A stretch of 64,000 nt of DNA, taken from the NCBI RefSeq assembly GCF_000218685.1, contig NW_006763296.1, positions 2,128,907-2,192,906 of the forward strand, read 5' to 3'. The DNA is from Serpula lacrymans var. lacrymans S7.9. Taxonomy: Eukaryota > Basidiomycota > Agaricomycetes > Boletales > Serpulaceae. Shown here piece after piece: positions 1 to 10,527 of the stretch. The notes under the pieces are model-generated. The model was not told where the DNA came from, did not search any database, and worked only from the letters and a program-made list of their open reading frames with translations. How positions within the stretch are numbered: position 1 is the stretch's first letter; each line of letters starts with the position of its first letter. A program made the translations under genes and the position numbers.

Positions 1-359
1 ATTATGTTTTCTCAAATGAAGGTATTTAAACACACACCTCTGTAATTTACATTCGATGCTGTCTATACGCTTGAAATGGACTCGGGGAAAAAAGGATGAG
101 CCGGAGTGACGAGTAAAAAGAGAAAATCCACCCGTCCTTCCTCGCAAACCGGTGTGAACACTCACTTTGTCAGGATATCAACGTGCATCTATAACGAAGG
201 GGACGGTGGTCCCAAAAGTCGCGTGCGGCACACGTGGGAGCACGTTTTTTCGCTTAGTTTCGCTCGCGTGGTTTTCGGTTAGCAGTAGAGGGAAGGTAGT
301 GCAGTAGTAACGAGTGCAGTGAAAATTGCAGCCACATTGAAATTCTCACGTTTATAAGG

Positions 360-425
360 ACAGACAGCACAAGTTCACTGACGTCTGATTAAATAAAATT
401 TGATCACTTTACTGTATTATTATTA
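360..425 (+). repeat. direct repeat, left copy, flanking the helicase fragment
   Basis: This AT-rich stretch reads CAGACAGCACAAGTTCACTG and then TTTGATCACTTTACTGTATTATTATT. It recurs in the same orientation at about 2071-2128 with small changes. The two copies bracket the decayed helicase. They could be intron or untranslated sequence duplicated with the Helitron, or remnants of an insertion boundary. Confidence 0.5.
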
Positions 426-447
426 CTCTAAAGATAGTATGGAGTAG

Positions 448-1767
448 CTCAGTCAAGAGCAACGTAATGCTTTTGATACCATTATACAGTCAATCTATCA
501 TAATTAGTGCTTTATTCACAGTGCTGAAGGTAAAGGTAAGGGAAAAACATATCTCTGTAATACAATTGCCGCTGCTGCTTGAGCAAGAGATAATCATAAT
601 GTTGCTCTATGTGTAGCATCCTCTGAGATTGAATCCCTATTCCTGTACATGAAACATCCACATGCAGGATTCCAAAAAAACTCTGACCTCCATGAGGTAT
701 TGAGACATACCGGAGTTATTGTCTGGGATGAAGCGCCAATGCAACACTGTCATGGGATTAAAGCATTAGATCGTACATTGCAGGACATTTTGGATAATCA
801 ACTTCCATTTGGAGGCATTATAATGGTCTTTGGAGGGGACTTCCGCCAAACAACACCTGTTGTTCCAAGAGGGTCAAGGCAATGCATTATTTCTGCCTTT
901 CTTAGAAGGTCACAACTGTGGACAAATATCCATATCTGCTATCTCACACAGAACATGTGCCTGGACTGTACTCCAGAAAGTGAAGCCTTTGCTAGTTGGA
1001 TGTTGGTAGTGGTTGTGGAATTGCAGGAGGTGGAACTATTGAGCTTCCCGCCAACATGCTTATGCCAGAAAACACCATAGACTCATTAGTCGACACTACC
1101 TATCCTGGAATTGCAAATGGAGACCAAGATGACTATTATTTCCTCCACTGCACCATTCTCTCCACAAAAAATGATGTCGTTAGCAACCTTAATTCAGCAA
1201 TGCTCACAAAATTCCCTGGAAAAGAGTTAGTAGCTCTGTCAATTGATAAAGTGATTGGAGAGGGGCATGAAAATTATCCTGTGGAATTCTTGAACTCCTT
1301 GCAAGTATCTGGCCTTCCTGAAGCGCACCTCAAACTTAAAGCTGGATGTCCACTTATGCTCCTCTGCAATATTGATCCCCTAAATGGACTCTGTAATGGA
1401 ACATGCATGATTTTGATAGAGATGAAGAGAAGAGTATTGAAGTGCCGTGTCTTGGGAGGAAAACATGCAGGAAAGATAGCTTTTATTCCATGCCTCACAT
1501 TGGAACCTTCATCAGAAGAATTGCCCATCAAGCTATCACATCGTCAATTCCCTGTCCATGTTGCCTTTGCCATGACCATCAACAAGTCTCAAGGTCAATC
1601 AGTGACACAGGTTGGGCTGGATTTACGTGTTCCAGTGTTTTCACATGGGCAACTTTACGTTGCATTGTCTCGCTGCACTTCAGGAGAGAGAATAAAAGTG
1701 CTATTTCCACATGGTTCAAATGACAGATGTACCGTCAATGTGGTGTATCCCGGAATTCTGACTGGCT
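448..1767 (+). pseudogene. Helitron-type PIF1-like DNA helicase fragment
   Basis: This is the C-terminal helicase part of a Helitron transposase (RepHel) or a close PIF1 relative, an enzyme that unwinds DNA during rolling-circle transposition. Conceptual translation starts at a PIF1-like QEQRNAFDTI motif, followed by a degenerate Walker A (AEGKGKTY). Then come Walker B (VIVWDEAPMQ), the motif III-like FGGDFRQTTPVV, and, after a frame change near 990-1010, the motif V/VI region with FAMTINKSQGQSV and LYVALSRCTSG. In-frame stops at 505 and 580 plus the frame change show that it is dead. No Rep nuclease domain (HUH motif) is seen upstream, so only the 3' half remains. Longer reading frames continue to 1910, but family similarity ends near VVYPGIL. 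It sits alone in the transposon island. Confidence 0.85.
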
Positions 1768-2070
1768 TTATCCGTGACTGGCAAGTAGATTTTTCCCCAA
1801 TTCTCACCCTTTTTACTAAAGTGTTTTATTCTCAGATCATATTTTCATCCTTTACCATTTCTGGAGTCTCTTTTTTTATTTCTCATCAATTTATTAATGT
1901 AGTACCATAGACTTTTTACGTTACAATATATGTTGATGTTTGCAAAGATTCAATGAACCATCTGCTTGATTCAGTATACTGTGCAAGTTTAGGGCAGGCT
2001 TATAAGGACATTCAATGACAGAATTGCAAGTCAAACATGCATCATAGGATTCAAAGACTTAACATACATT

Positions 2071-2128
2071 ACAGACAGCATAAGTTTACTGACTTAACAT
2101 TTTGATCACTTAACAGTATTATTATCAT
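2071..2128 (+). repeat. direct repeat, right copy, flanking the helicase fragment
   Basis: Second copy of the repeat at 360-425, reading ACAGACAGCATAAGTTTACT and then TTTGATCACTTAACAGTATT. It lies about 300 bp past the last helicase-like residues. Identity with the left copy is clearly above background but imperfect, which suggests an old duplication. Confidence 0.5.
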
Positions 2129-2198
2129 TATTATTTATCATATAGCAAAAATATTGCACCAGTGGCAGAGCCACGGGCTGGACCTTGTTGGATTATAA

Positions 2199-3016
2199 GG
2201 GCCCGTTTGGCAGCCTCCGTTTCAAAACGAGAGCTGTTTGCAAACGCGCTCGTTTTGAACATAATGGGCATGGAGGCATGGAAGCAGGGTGGTTACAGGA
2301 GCCGGTGTTACTAATTCCAGCAATGCTGGTGGCATTGGTTAAATGTGGCTGAGAACCTCTGAGAACTCAAAAAATTAGCCTCAAAAAGGAGCTGCCCACT
2401 TGGCTCCTTTTTAGCTCCGTTTCAAAGGCTGATTTTATGAGTCCTCAGCCACATTTAACCAATGCCATCAGCATTGATGGAATTAGTAACACTGGCTTCT
2501 GTAACCACCCTGCGTCCATGCCTCCATGCCCGTAGTGTAAGATAGGTGTCATCCACAACTGACACCATCACATGACATGACTTGGCTTGTGACCACTAGC
2601 ACGACGAGGCAAATCACCAACTTGAATTTTATCATCTTTGCCACAAAAAAATCTATCCCGTCTTACATGGCACCATTTTTTTTAGTTTTTCTTACAGTAT
2701 TATATTTGTATTTACCGAGTCTTGGCTTTTCTCTCATACCAAAAATGCTAAATAATCTAAACGAGAAGAGATAGCAACTTTCTGGTTTGTGGCACCAAGC
2801 GTAACACTCTTCACCACATGATCACATGATGGCATCAAAGGCCTATCTTATCTTATCAGAACTCAGTGGTGTGACAAGCTCTTTTCAAAACAAACAGTGT
2901 TGCCGAACACGTCAGCTCATTCCGAAATGAGCCCATTTCAAAAGGGCGCCGTTTTGAAACGAAACAAGACTTTTTTGGCGGGCAACAGTTTGAAATGGAG
3001 GCTGCTGAACGGGCCT
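2199..3016. mobile_element. Harbinger-like MITE with terminal inverted repeats
   Basis: The left end reads GGGCCCGTTTGGCAGCCTCC. The right end, read on the minus strand, is AGGCCCGTTCAGCAGCCTCC, so the termini are an imperfect inverted repeat of roughly 28-30 bp that continues into TTTCAAA. Each end is flanked by TAA (2196-2198 and 3017-3019), matching the 3-bp TWA target duplication of PIF/Harbinger elements. About 818 bp long with no transposase reading frame, so it would be a non-autonomous MITE. Internally it carries a smaller hairpin at 2219-2259 and a much larger palindrome at 2266-2531. Assignment to Harbinger rests only on terminal sequence and duplication size. Confidence 0.7.
2266..2531. 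repeat. long palindrome (two 88-bp arms) nested in the MITE
   Basis: Left arm 2266-2353 starts GGGCATGGAGGCATGG. Right arm 2444-2531 is its near-perfect reverse complement, ending CCATGCCTCCATGCCC. A 90-bp spacer rich in AAAAAGGAGCTGCC separates them. Transcribed from either strand it would form a long hairpin. It may be a second foldback element inserted into the MITE or an internal part of it. No clear target duplication was found around it. Confidence 0.75.
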
Positions 3017-4707
3017 TAAAGCTTTCCGTGTGACTTCCAAAAATTTCTGGTGGATGTAAATGCACCAAATATATGTTCAGGTGGCTTAAGCCACAAAAAA
3101 GTCGGATTTTCAACCATGGATATCTCCCACCAATCTCCGGATGTTCTGGTGATATCCACGGGATATTGACCAGATATCCGAACATTGATATCATCTGAGA
3201 ATACACTCATTTTTGTGCATATCAACAAGATATCCATCAAGGACTTAGGCATTTTGCCATTTCAACTTGTAGACCTGTAATTCTTCAAATAATACATATT
3301 GTATCTAGATGACTGAGTCCTGTACAGTAAAAGATGAGTCAAAATCCAATCCAAAACTGCCATAAGATGGACTCTTTGTTCAATCATGAAGATAGCAAAT
3401 CAACTCAATCTATAATGCCAGCCTCTCGAATCTTAGTGGGTGCATTATCTGTGACCCAGGCTTGGATCTCTTGAAGAGACTTGGTATTGGTCTTGTCATC
3501 TGTGGTAAGTGCCCAGTTGTAATGGTGATATGGTTTCTGAGTCAAGGGATCCTTAGGCCATGTTTGGTGATCTTTGGAAATGCCAAATGGGAAGGTGGGT
3601 AGATTTTTTGGCTGGACATTGCTTATCCCCATGTAATGGAGAAATCCTTGAGAAATGCATCCTTGTTGGGTTATTAGTGGGTGAGCCTTTTTTCTATCTC
3701 GACACTCACTCTGACAGGCTTTGATGAAATGGCATCAAGGCTCTTCTGTGCTTGGTCAGCAGACATTGCACCACCTTAGGCAGAACTTTGAGGAGGCTCT
3801 CGGGGTCTTTCAGATGGGGTTTTTTATGTCATGAGAAATAGGTCTCAGAGACCCACCATCTGTAACAACCAAGAGTTAGTTACTCTGGTGCACAACTCAG
3901 ACAAGCAGAAAGGGAATACCAATCAACAGTATGTACCGTTGACTGTCAGAGAGATAAGAAAGGGATCACCCCTTAGGTTTCAACAAGTTAGTTGTGAGGA
4001 TACAAGAGGAGGACTCGCTGAGTCCTTCCCCAAGATCTATTGGGGTTTATATACTAATACAGGTTTGTTTGTAAATATGTACTGTACAGTTGCTAGAGGC
4101 AGTGGCTGCTGATGTCATGGGGCCTAGCCCATGTGACCAGCTCCACTGCGTGAGATATAAAAAATAAGAATAAAGGCAGCGCCGCGCGAGAAAGGAGTCT
4201 GAACTAAAAGGGAAGTGCCACATGGCACAGTGTGAAAACTACAGTACAAGGTTAAAGCGGAAAATGAAATTTAAAGGGAAGGTCCGAAAATGAGAAGTAA
4301 GGTTTAATGGTCACATGACTGGTCATGTGACTTGGAAAAAGTAAAAGTAAAGTACGAAAAGTAAAGTGTGAGTAGGTACTGGTACGTCAATTGTAACACC
4401 ATCCAACCATCGGATATTTGGTTTGCTGTGGAGGACATGGGGTTTTTGCAGGCTGGGGTTTTTTTTCTTCGCAGATTTGTATATATAAAGGAGAACAAAT
4501 CATATTTCATTGCTGCCATCGACAAGGACAATGATCCCAAGCTATGGACAATTACAAGAACATTTTTGCCAACAAAAAGTAGTTTATATGAATAAGTATG
4601 GTAATTGGTAATTATATTATATGTACAATATTATTCAGTAAATATAATGGAATTCCGAGATGTTCATGCATGAATAGACTGTCAAAATGTGCTTCATATC
4701 TTATAAA
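3017..4707. other. gene-free stretch with short unassigned reading frames
   Basis: No recognised gene. A 75-codon frame on the minus strand (3632-3405) and a 93-codon frame on the plus strand (3831-4112) match nothing I know. Around 3990-4190 there is LTR-like composition with a TATA-like TTTATATACTA at about 4046, which may be an old LTR, but I could not find its ends. Confidence 0.35.
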
Positions 4708-4897
4708 TGATAAAACCGGATAAACTCAATCTCTGCTAAAGCAGCCATTATTCTCCATGGAGTCACCATTGTTCCCCAGGATTATTACCTTAGTGAGTAG
4801 CACCTCCAACTATAAGTAGTAAGGGGTTTAGCATAGGAATACCTCAGTTGTTTCTATAACCTCTTAGGCAGCAGCTGAGTTTCACTTAGACTTATTA
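4708..4897 (+). mobile_element. solo LTR of the Ty1/copia family found at 7382-14216
   Basis: This 190-bp segment begins TGATAAAACCGGATAAAC. It follows the copia LTR almost throughout: CTCTGCTAAAGCAGCC, then the AGTAGCACCT...ACTATAAGTAGTA block, GGAATACCTCAGTTGTTTC, and the CAGCTGAGTTTCACTTAGA end. It lies in the opposite orientation to the full element. The flanking five bases are ATAAA on the left and ATAGA on the right, an imperfect target duplication. No internal retrotransposon sequence adjoins it, so it probably arose by LTR-LTR recombination. Confidence 0.8.
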
Positions 4898-7381
4898 ATA
4901 GATATGTAGTGTAACATATGCCCATTTCAATCACATTTCAATCCTTGAACATCTGATCAACATGTGGCAAAAATCTAGACATTTGTGCCACATATTAATT
5001 GTGGAACATCCGACTTTTTCTGTGGTGCTTGATGTTGGAAATTTTGAAACCCAGTTCCAATGTCTTGTGATGCCTTATAAGGCCCCAATGCCGATGTGGC
5101 ATGGCAAGGCATTGCAGGAAAACCATGAGCTTGTAATAAAACTATAGGTCTCATCACAATGAATTGCAACAACATTTTAATGGAGTCCCAATCTGAGTAG
5201 TGGCTCAATGTAATGCATCACTATGAAGTTATAATAGTGTGTTGGTTTGACTGGAATACCATTGCAATGGAGTTCCAATGAATAATCTGTATGTTGCAAT
5301 AGCTAGATAATATCTTATAATGACCAGTGATTAGCTCGAGTGACTGGTGTTTCCATTGTATCAAAACAGGAACTATATTTTCGCAAAAACACTGAAAAAT
5401 GACATGTAAAGCATAAGTCTGAATTCACTTGTCAGCTATGATCTCTTTCACTTTCCTGCATATTTGCTGTGCTTTCACTGGGGGTGCAGCATTGGCACAG
5501 CCTTTCCCTTTCTTCTTTGGTACAGCTAGTGGCTCAATATCAGCTTGGGCTGTATTTCAGGTTGGCAGAGATGAGTGGGGTAAATGTGAGGCAACGATAA
5601 ACTATAACAAAAGCAAAACCTGTCTCCTACTGCACTTGCAGGGAGTAAGAGGTTCAATGAGCTTTGAGGTTGACAGACGCTAGTAAATATAGCGAGTAGA
5701 GGACTTGGGAGTAAACTCAAGGGTTTTGGTTGAGGAGTAAAGCAGGTAAATCAAGTAATAGAAAACTAAGGAACTATACATGAATAGGTAAGGCTTTATA
5801 TAGCTAACCGTCCATTCCTCAGACCGAAAGGAGAATAGACGAAAAGTGGTCTGAGGAATAAATCATCCAATAAGAAAAAAGGGAACAACTATCGTACAAC
5901 TTTGAATGATTAATCAGCGGGTGAGAGAATTGTACTAGTAATAGGTGTTTGTCACGCGTGTTTAGGAACCGTATCCTCATGATGAGGTACGATCCTGATC
6001 AAAGTGTTTATTAGTATATCCAGGCCTTGGTGGGGCTTGGAGCTGGTTGGCGAGATGTCTACTACCAGTCCCTACCCATTGTGCTGGCTGGCTGGGAGTG
6101 ATACCCAGTCTCTGATCTGTGATATAAAGTGGTAGTGATGGTTAAGAAAGCCTGTGAGGGCTATGAGAAGTAAGATAGCAAATGATACCTCTAGCCCTAG
6201 AGCCAGAGGTGTAATGGGAAAAGTGTTCGAGAACCAAGACATAGAGAAGATAAGAAAATAATAACCATATCAGTATGTACAAAGATAAATAGACAACTTG
6301 AACTCACCTAGGTTAGTGTCTGAGTCCAAGTTACTTAGTGCGGACATAGAACCCTTACTACAAGCCTCTGCTGGCACTATTGGGTGAGCCTCAATCTCAA
6401 CCACCTGAATGTTGGACGCTGATTTATGAAATGCGAGCATGGCATCTTCTAGATCATTGGTGAAGCCGTCTCCTTCTTGCACAAGTGGGTTTTGAGCATG
6501 CGTAGTGCATGGTCCAAATGCAAAGAAGTTGAGGTACTTGAAGAGGGTGTGGACAGTAATGGTATTGGACTTGCAAATTAATAGCTTCTTGTACATGTAG
6601 AATTTCTTGCCATAAGCTATGCCACTCACATCTCCTACAACAGAAATTGGTATCTGGCGAAACTAAAAACTGAACCTATGTAATAAGAAATCAGCAAGCA
6701 CTATTTGTGCAAGAAATAAGCCACTCACAAGGACAGCTGCAAATAACACAGCTGTGCATTAGTTTTTGGCCTTCCTTGAGATGAACCTTGTAAAGATCCA
6801 GGATCAAGTCGCATGAGTTTCAGCACCTGATACAAGGTCAGCAGGCATGTGTCAATAGGTCAAGAGAGAGAGCAAGAGATAGGAAGTTAACATACTAATG
6901 CAATGATCTTTGATTCAAAGATCTGCTTCATATCTTTCTTAAAGTCTGGAAAAAGAATAGATGGGAATAGTGGGTCTATTTTGCTCATAGTATCAAACTT
7001 GAGGAGGGCTTGAAGGGCATGGATATTGTCCCAAGCATATCTATTTACACTGTTTCTTGGCTCAATCTGCTGATGTAAGACAGCTGGCCATTTTTAAAAT
7101 CCTTCAACAGTTTGTCTCTCTTTTTTTTGCTCATGTTTTTGCATAAATCAAATTTTGGCTTGTTTTCTGCATCACTTCCCTCTTTGTGATCATCTTGGGC
7201 TCTGTGCCCTTTCTCTTTGTGTTTGAAGCATCATCCTTCTGCCCAATACTTTACTTTGTCAACCTCCATTCTTTGTCCTGATCTGCTGTAAGTTATTCTG
7301 GATCTGTCTTTCTTCTCTTCCACTGCCTTGTCTTTCTTCTCTGAAGTGCCACTCCTTTTGTATCTCCCATTGGGTCTCCGG
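4898..7381. other. gene-poor stretch; possible decayed spliced gene on the minus strand
   Basis: Nothing is firmly recognised. A 119-codon minus-strand frame (6629-6270) ends in a plausible donor (AACCTAG then GTGAGT, near 6308). Minus-strand sequence near 6780-6850 reads VLKLMRLDPGSLQGS, which looks protein-like, but stops intervene between the pieces. I read this as a decayed gene or element of unknown family. Around 5640-5800 is LTR-like sequence with a TATA-like GCTTTATATAG motif. The inverted pair TCCTCAGACC / GGTCTGAGGA lies at about 5816-5860. Confidence 0.3.
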
Positions 7382-7554
7382 TAATAAAACTATGTGAAAC
7401 TCAGCTGCTGCCCAAGAGGCTATAGAAACAACTGAGGTATTTCTATACTAAACCCCCTACTACTTATAGTCGGAGGTGCTACTTGCTATAGTATCATGAC
7501 TCCTAGGAGAACAATGGCTGCTTCAACAGAGACCGGGTTTATCCGGTTTTGTCA
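7382..7554 (-). repeat. 3' LTR of the copia element
   Basis: On the minus strand it starts TGACAAAACCGGATAAACCC and ends in TTTTATTA. At 173 bp it lacks the tandem block present in the other LTR. It follows a GAGTGGGAG polypurine tract at about 7555-7563. Confidence 0.8.
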
Positions 7555-7982
7555 CTCCCACTCGAGTGCAACCGTAGTCCCATAGCTTTAGAGAATTTCC
7601 AGTGTTTTTCATGAGTGAGGGGTTTAGTGAGAATGTTGGCAACCATATCTCCTGTAGGAACATATCTGATTACTGCCTCTCCCTTTGATACTAAGTCATC
7701 TCGGATAAAATGATATTTCCGTTGAATGTGTTTTGTGCGAGCATGGAACTGTGGATCTCGTGTAAGAATAATAGCTGCTTGATTGTCACAGTGCAATATT
7801 GTAGGTCCATTTTGAGCATGTCCAATTTCTTCAAAAAATGTCTGAAGCCATGCAAGGTGTTGTCCAGCATTGCTCAATCCAATGTACTCTGACTCTGTGG
7901 AGGATAAAGCTACCATGCTTTGTCTTTTGCTTGTCCAGGAGATTGCTCCTCAGATGGTGATAAAAACAAAGCCTGATGTTGA
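7551..7982 (-). pseudogene. copia RNase H domain
   Basis: This is the RNase H portion of the copia polyprotein, which degrades RNA in RNA/DNA hybrids during replication. Translation gives the conserved run STSGFVF, ISWTSKRQ, ALSSTESEY, LHCDNQAAI, RTKHIQRKYHFIRD and ANILTKPL. The catalytic pattern (the Glu of STESEY, the Asp of CDNQ) is present. In-frame TGA codons lie just upstream, in the link to reverse transcriptase (near 7976 and 7943), so the domain is cut off from the rest of the polyprotein. The frame ends inside the 3' LTR. Confidence 0.88.
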
Positions 7983-8948
7983 TCAAGACGTGTTTGGGTC
8001 TCCAGACCAATCTGCATCTGAATATCCATAGAAATCCATGTCCATGGAGACATCTGTGCCATCATATTGTAGTTCTATGTCCCTGGTTGCTTTCAGATAT
8101 CGGAGGACACATTTTGCAGCTTCCCAGTGATGGCTCCTTGGAGCTGAGCTATGTCTGCTTAGTATTCCAACAATGTAGGCAATGTCTGGGCGGGTTCTGA
8201 GCAGGGCATACATGAGGGAGCCTACAATTGAGAGGTATGACACTTGACACCCTTCAATATGCATCTCGTGTTGCATAATATCTTCCCCTGGAGCATTTGC
8301 GAGGAGTTTTGATCCATGGGCCATTGGTGTCCATACTGGTTTGCAGTTATTCATTCCAGTACGCTCCAGGATTGTGTCAATATATTGGCGTTGCAATAGG
8401 GATATTGTTTTGTTTGAACAATCACGTTTGATTTCTATTCTGAGGATGTATTTTGCTTCTCCAAGGTCCCGCATTTTGAATATGGATTCGAGTTTGGCTT
8501 TTGTGATATCCATGAATTTTCGGGATGAAGCTCCTAAGAGGAGGTCATCTACATAGACAACAACAAAGCATATTTGTTTGTTGTCCCGGAATACATAAAG
8601 ACATGTTTCTGCATTTAGTCTTGTGAAACCGAGCTCCTGGAGCTTGCGATCAAAAGTTTTGTTCCATGTACAACCAGCTTGTTTTAACCCGTAGATGGAT
8701 TTCTTCAATCTCCAGCAGTATCCAGGTTGGATAGGAACACCCCCTGGAGGAAGCATGTACAGTTCTTCTTCAAGTTCTCCATTGAGATAAGCTGTGGATA
8801 CGTCCATTTGATCAAGTTCTAGGTCGTACTTTGCTGCCAAGGCTAGAATAAGATTGACTCTAAGTTTGCAACTGGAGCAAAAACCTCCTGGTAATCAATC
8901 CCCTCCCTTTGAGTAAAACCTCGTGCAACAATCCGGAGTTTGTATCTC
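7983..8948 (-). pseudogene. copia reverse transcriptase domain
   Basis: Central reverse transcriptase of the Ty1/copia polyprotein. It includes [16 protein letters not shown], the ELDQMDVSTAYLNGEL block with a catalytic Asp, KKSIYGLKQAGCTWN, the YVDDLLLG catalytic motif, DLGEAKYIL, GSLMYALLRTRPDIA and the SDADWSGDPNTS link to RNase H. The open stretch runs from 8840. Upstream family-like sequence is separated by a stop after TSKQKY, and downstream a TGA interrupts the join to RNase H. The domain itself is nearly complete, so decay elsewhere, not here, disabled the element. Confidence 0.9.
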
Positions 8949-9600
8949 TCAATATTTCTGTTTTGATGTGATGGGTTTCACTCCCTTCGGAAGTGGGACA
9001 GTGTCATATACTGCATTGGTATTGAGACTTAGGAGTTCCTCCTCCAAGGCAGACTTCCATAATTCTCCATCCGGACGTGATAAGGCTTCCTTTAGTGTCC
9101 TTGAAAGGTCTGTGTTAGATGGACCGGTACTTGCTATTCCAGCAAAGAATGTCTCCTCTGTATCAGATGTATCTTGATGAACCTCAGGAGTGTTAGGTTT
9201 CTCCATGGAGTTGTCATGCTGCTCTTTTCGAGACTGTTCCTCATCTAGAGTCCTTTGATAGTCTCGGTTTTTGTCTGCAGGACGGGTCTGGCGACTGCTT
9301 CTGCGTACTCCTAGGACTTCAGCAGGCATGACTGCTCTTTTAGGAACTTGTGCAGGTACTCCAGGGAGTAGACACATTTGTGTGTGTGTTGCCCCATTCA
9401 CTCCTGAAGGTGTTGAATCACTCCTCAGAGGTGTTGGATGACTCCTCGGAGGTGTTATATGCCTTCCAGAAGCTGATCCAATGGACAGGCTGTCTAGCTG
9501 TATTCGGACTTTTTCCACATCAGCTGGCTGTATGTTGAGGGGATGTCCTCCCACTGACTGTGACTCTACCTTGGGTTTCCGTTCTGAAGATGGCCAGTGT
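8949..9600 (-). pseudogene. copia linker between integrase and reverse transcriptase
   Basis: A hydrophilic, Ser/Pro-rich linker typical of copia polyproteins. It includes GVRRSSRQTRPADKNRDY and then the conserved start of the RT module, [34 protein letters not shown] and TSKQKY before a stop. Upstream it reads through RKPKVESQSVGGHPLNIQ. Repeated TPPRSHPTPLRSDSTPSG-type residues come from short tandem DNA repeats near 9410-9470. The frame is open for about 200 codons. Confidence 0.75.
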
Positions 9601-9694
9601 TCAGGTCTTTATCACAACACAATGGGATCCGCACCCGTGTACAGTGATTCTGGACCTTCTGTGCATGCAACCAATCAGTATGCTTTCCAAGTAC

Positions 9695-9767
9695 GCCTTG
9701 GTAGCTTAGTTGGTAAAGCACCAGACCATGAAAGCTGGAGTCCCAGGTTCAAGCCCTGGCCAATGCA
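9695..9767 (+). tRNA. tRNA-like sequence inside the copia linker (probable tRNA pseudogene or SINE head)
   Basis: A 73-nt segment folds as a near-complete cloverleaf. The acceptor arm GCCTTGG pairs with CCAATGC with one C-T mismatch. The D-arm is GCTT/AAGC around AGTTGGTA, and the T-arm CCAGG/CCTGG closes on TTCAAGC. Internal promoter boxes are good: A box TAGCTTAGTTGG, B box GGTTCAAGCCC. The anticodon stem CCAG/CTGG leaves an irregular loop (ACCATGAAAG) with no U33, so the anticodon is unclear (a CAT is present). It lies on the strand opposite to the copia genes and interrupts their reading frame, so it was probably inserted. Confidence 0.55.
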
Positions 9768-10132
9768 TGTTTTCTCATACTATAAACAAATGTCATAATT
9801 TGTCAGTCTTGGTTGTAGAAACTGTTGTGGAGGGTGTCTTAGCTGATCAGGTGCTCCCACTGCTCTCAGAACGTCTCCATGGAGGTATTGCCCCACTGCT
9901 CTCGGAACATCTTCATGCTGATATGGTTCCATTGCTTGTGGAACATCTCCTTGGAGATGTGGTTCCATTTGCAATTCATTTGGATCTCGGATCTGAGGGT
10001 CAGGATCATCCTCCTCCAATGTATTTTGGTCTGGATGGTGAGCATTCTCTGGAATGAGTCCCTCCCACTGATCTGTGCTAGTGTCTGTGTTCCAGGGAGT
10101 AGTGTTGTCCTTTTGTACCTTTTCGGATGCAT
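9768..10132 (-). pseudogene. copia linker, acidic and proline-rich part, frame-shifted
   Basis: Two overlapping minus-strand frames (10132-9866 and 10019-9780) carry parts of one hydrophilic linker, with runs such as EEDDPDPQIRDPNELQ and repeated LHGDV/QHEDV units. The repeats come from 30-45-bp imperfect tandem DNA repeats containing CTCTCGGAACATCT. Switching frames is needed to follow the linker, so it has at least one frameshift. Confidence 0.5.
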
Positions 10133-10527
10133 TGAATATGACTGGAAAACACAGTTCGTTTTTCAGTGTCTAGGAGTTTGTAGGCTTGCTTTCCATGTGT
10201 GTAGCCAATCATTATGGCTTTGCGCCCCTTGGAGTAAAACTTCCCTTGCCTTTTGTCTTTCGGAATCAAGGCATATGCTTGGCATCCGAAAGGGCGAAAC
10301 AAAGTTGGATCAACTCTCCTTTTAAACAGTATTTCATATGGGGTCTTTCCATGGAGTCCTGATGCTGGGCTGCGTGCTGTGATATATGCAGCTGTTTGCA
10401 TGGCATCTACCCAAAATGACTTTGGGAGCTTGGAATCATGGAGCATAGTGGTTGCTAATGTAGCCAATGTCTGATTCATGCGTTCTGCAATGCCATTTTG
10501 TTCCGGTGTCGATGATGAGAACTGCTG
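10078..10527 (-). pseudogene. copia integrase, C-terminal part of the catalytic core
   Basis: The minus-strand frame opens at QFSSSTPEQNGIAERMNQT, which contains the conserved copia integrase motif around the catalytic Glu (PEQNGIAER). It continues with LPKSFWVDAMQTAAYI, SPASGLHGKTPYEI and FRPFGCQAY, standard for the end of the core. It ends in a stop soon after KGTKGQHYS. Immediately upstream is the junction with an inserted LTR-like block, so the integrase is split here. Confidence 0.85.

Noticed and set aside
1274..1531. 85-codon minus-strand frame over the helicase
   Set aside because: It lies antisense to clear helicase motifs and has no family features.
5429..5720. Overlapping frames on both strands (84 and 64 codons)
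   Set aside because: No recognisable content; the sequence looks like LTR or leader DNA.
9350..10325. Plus-strand frames opposite the copia linker
   Set aside because: They are shadows of the minus-strand copia polyprotein, created by its repetitive linker.
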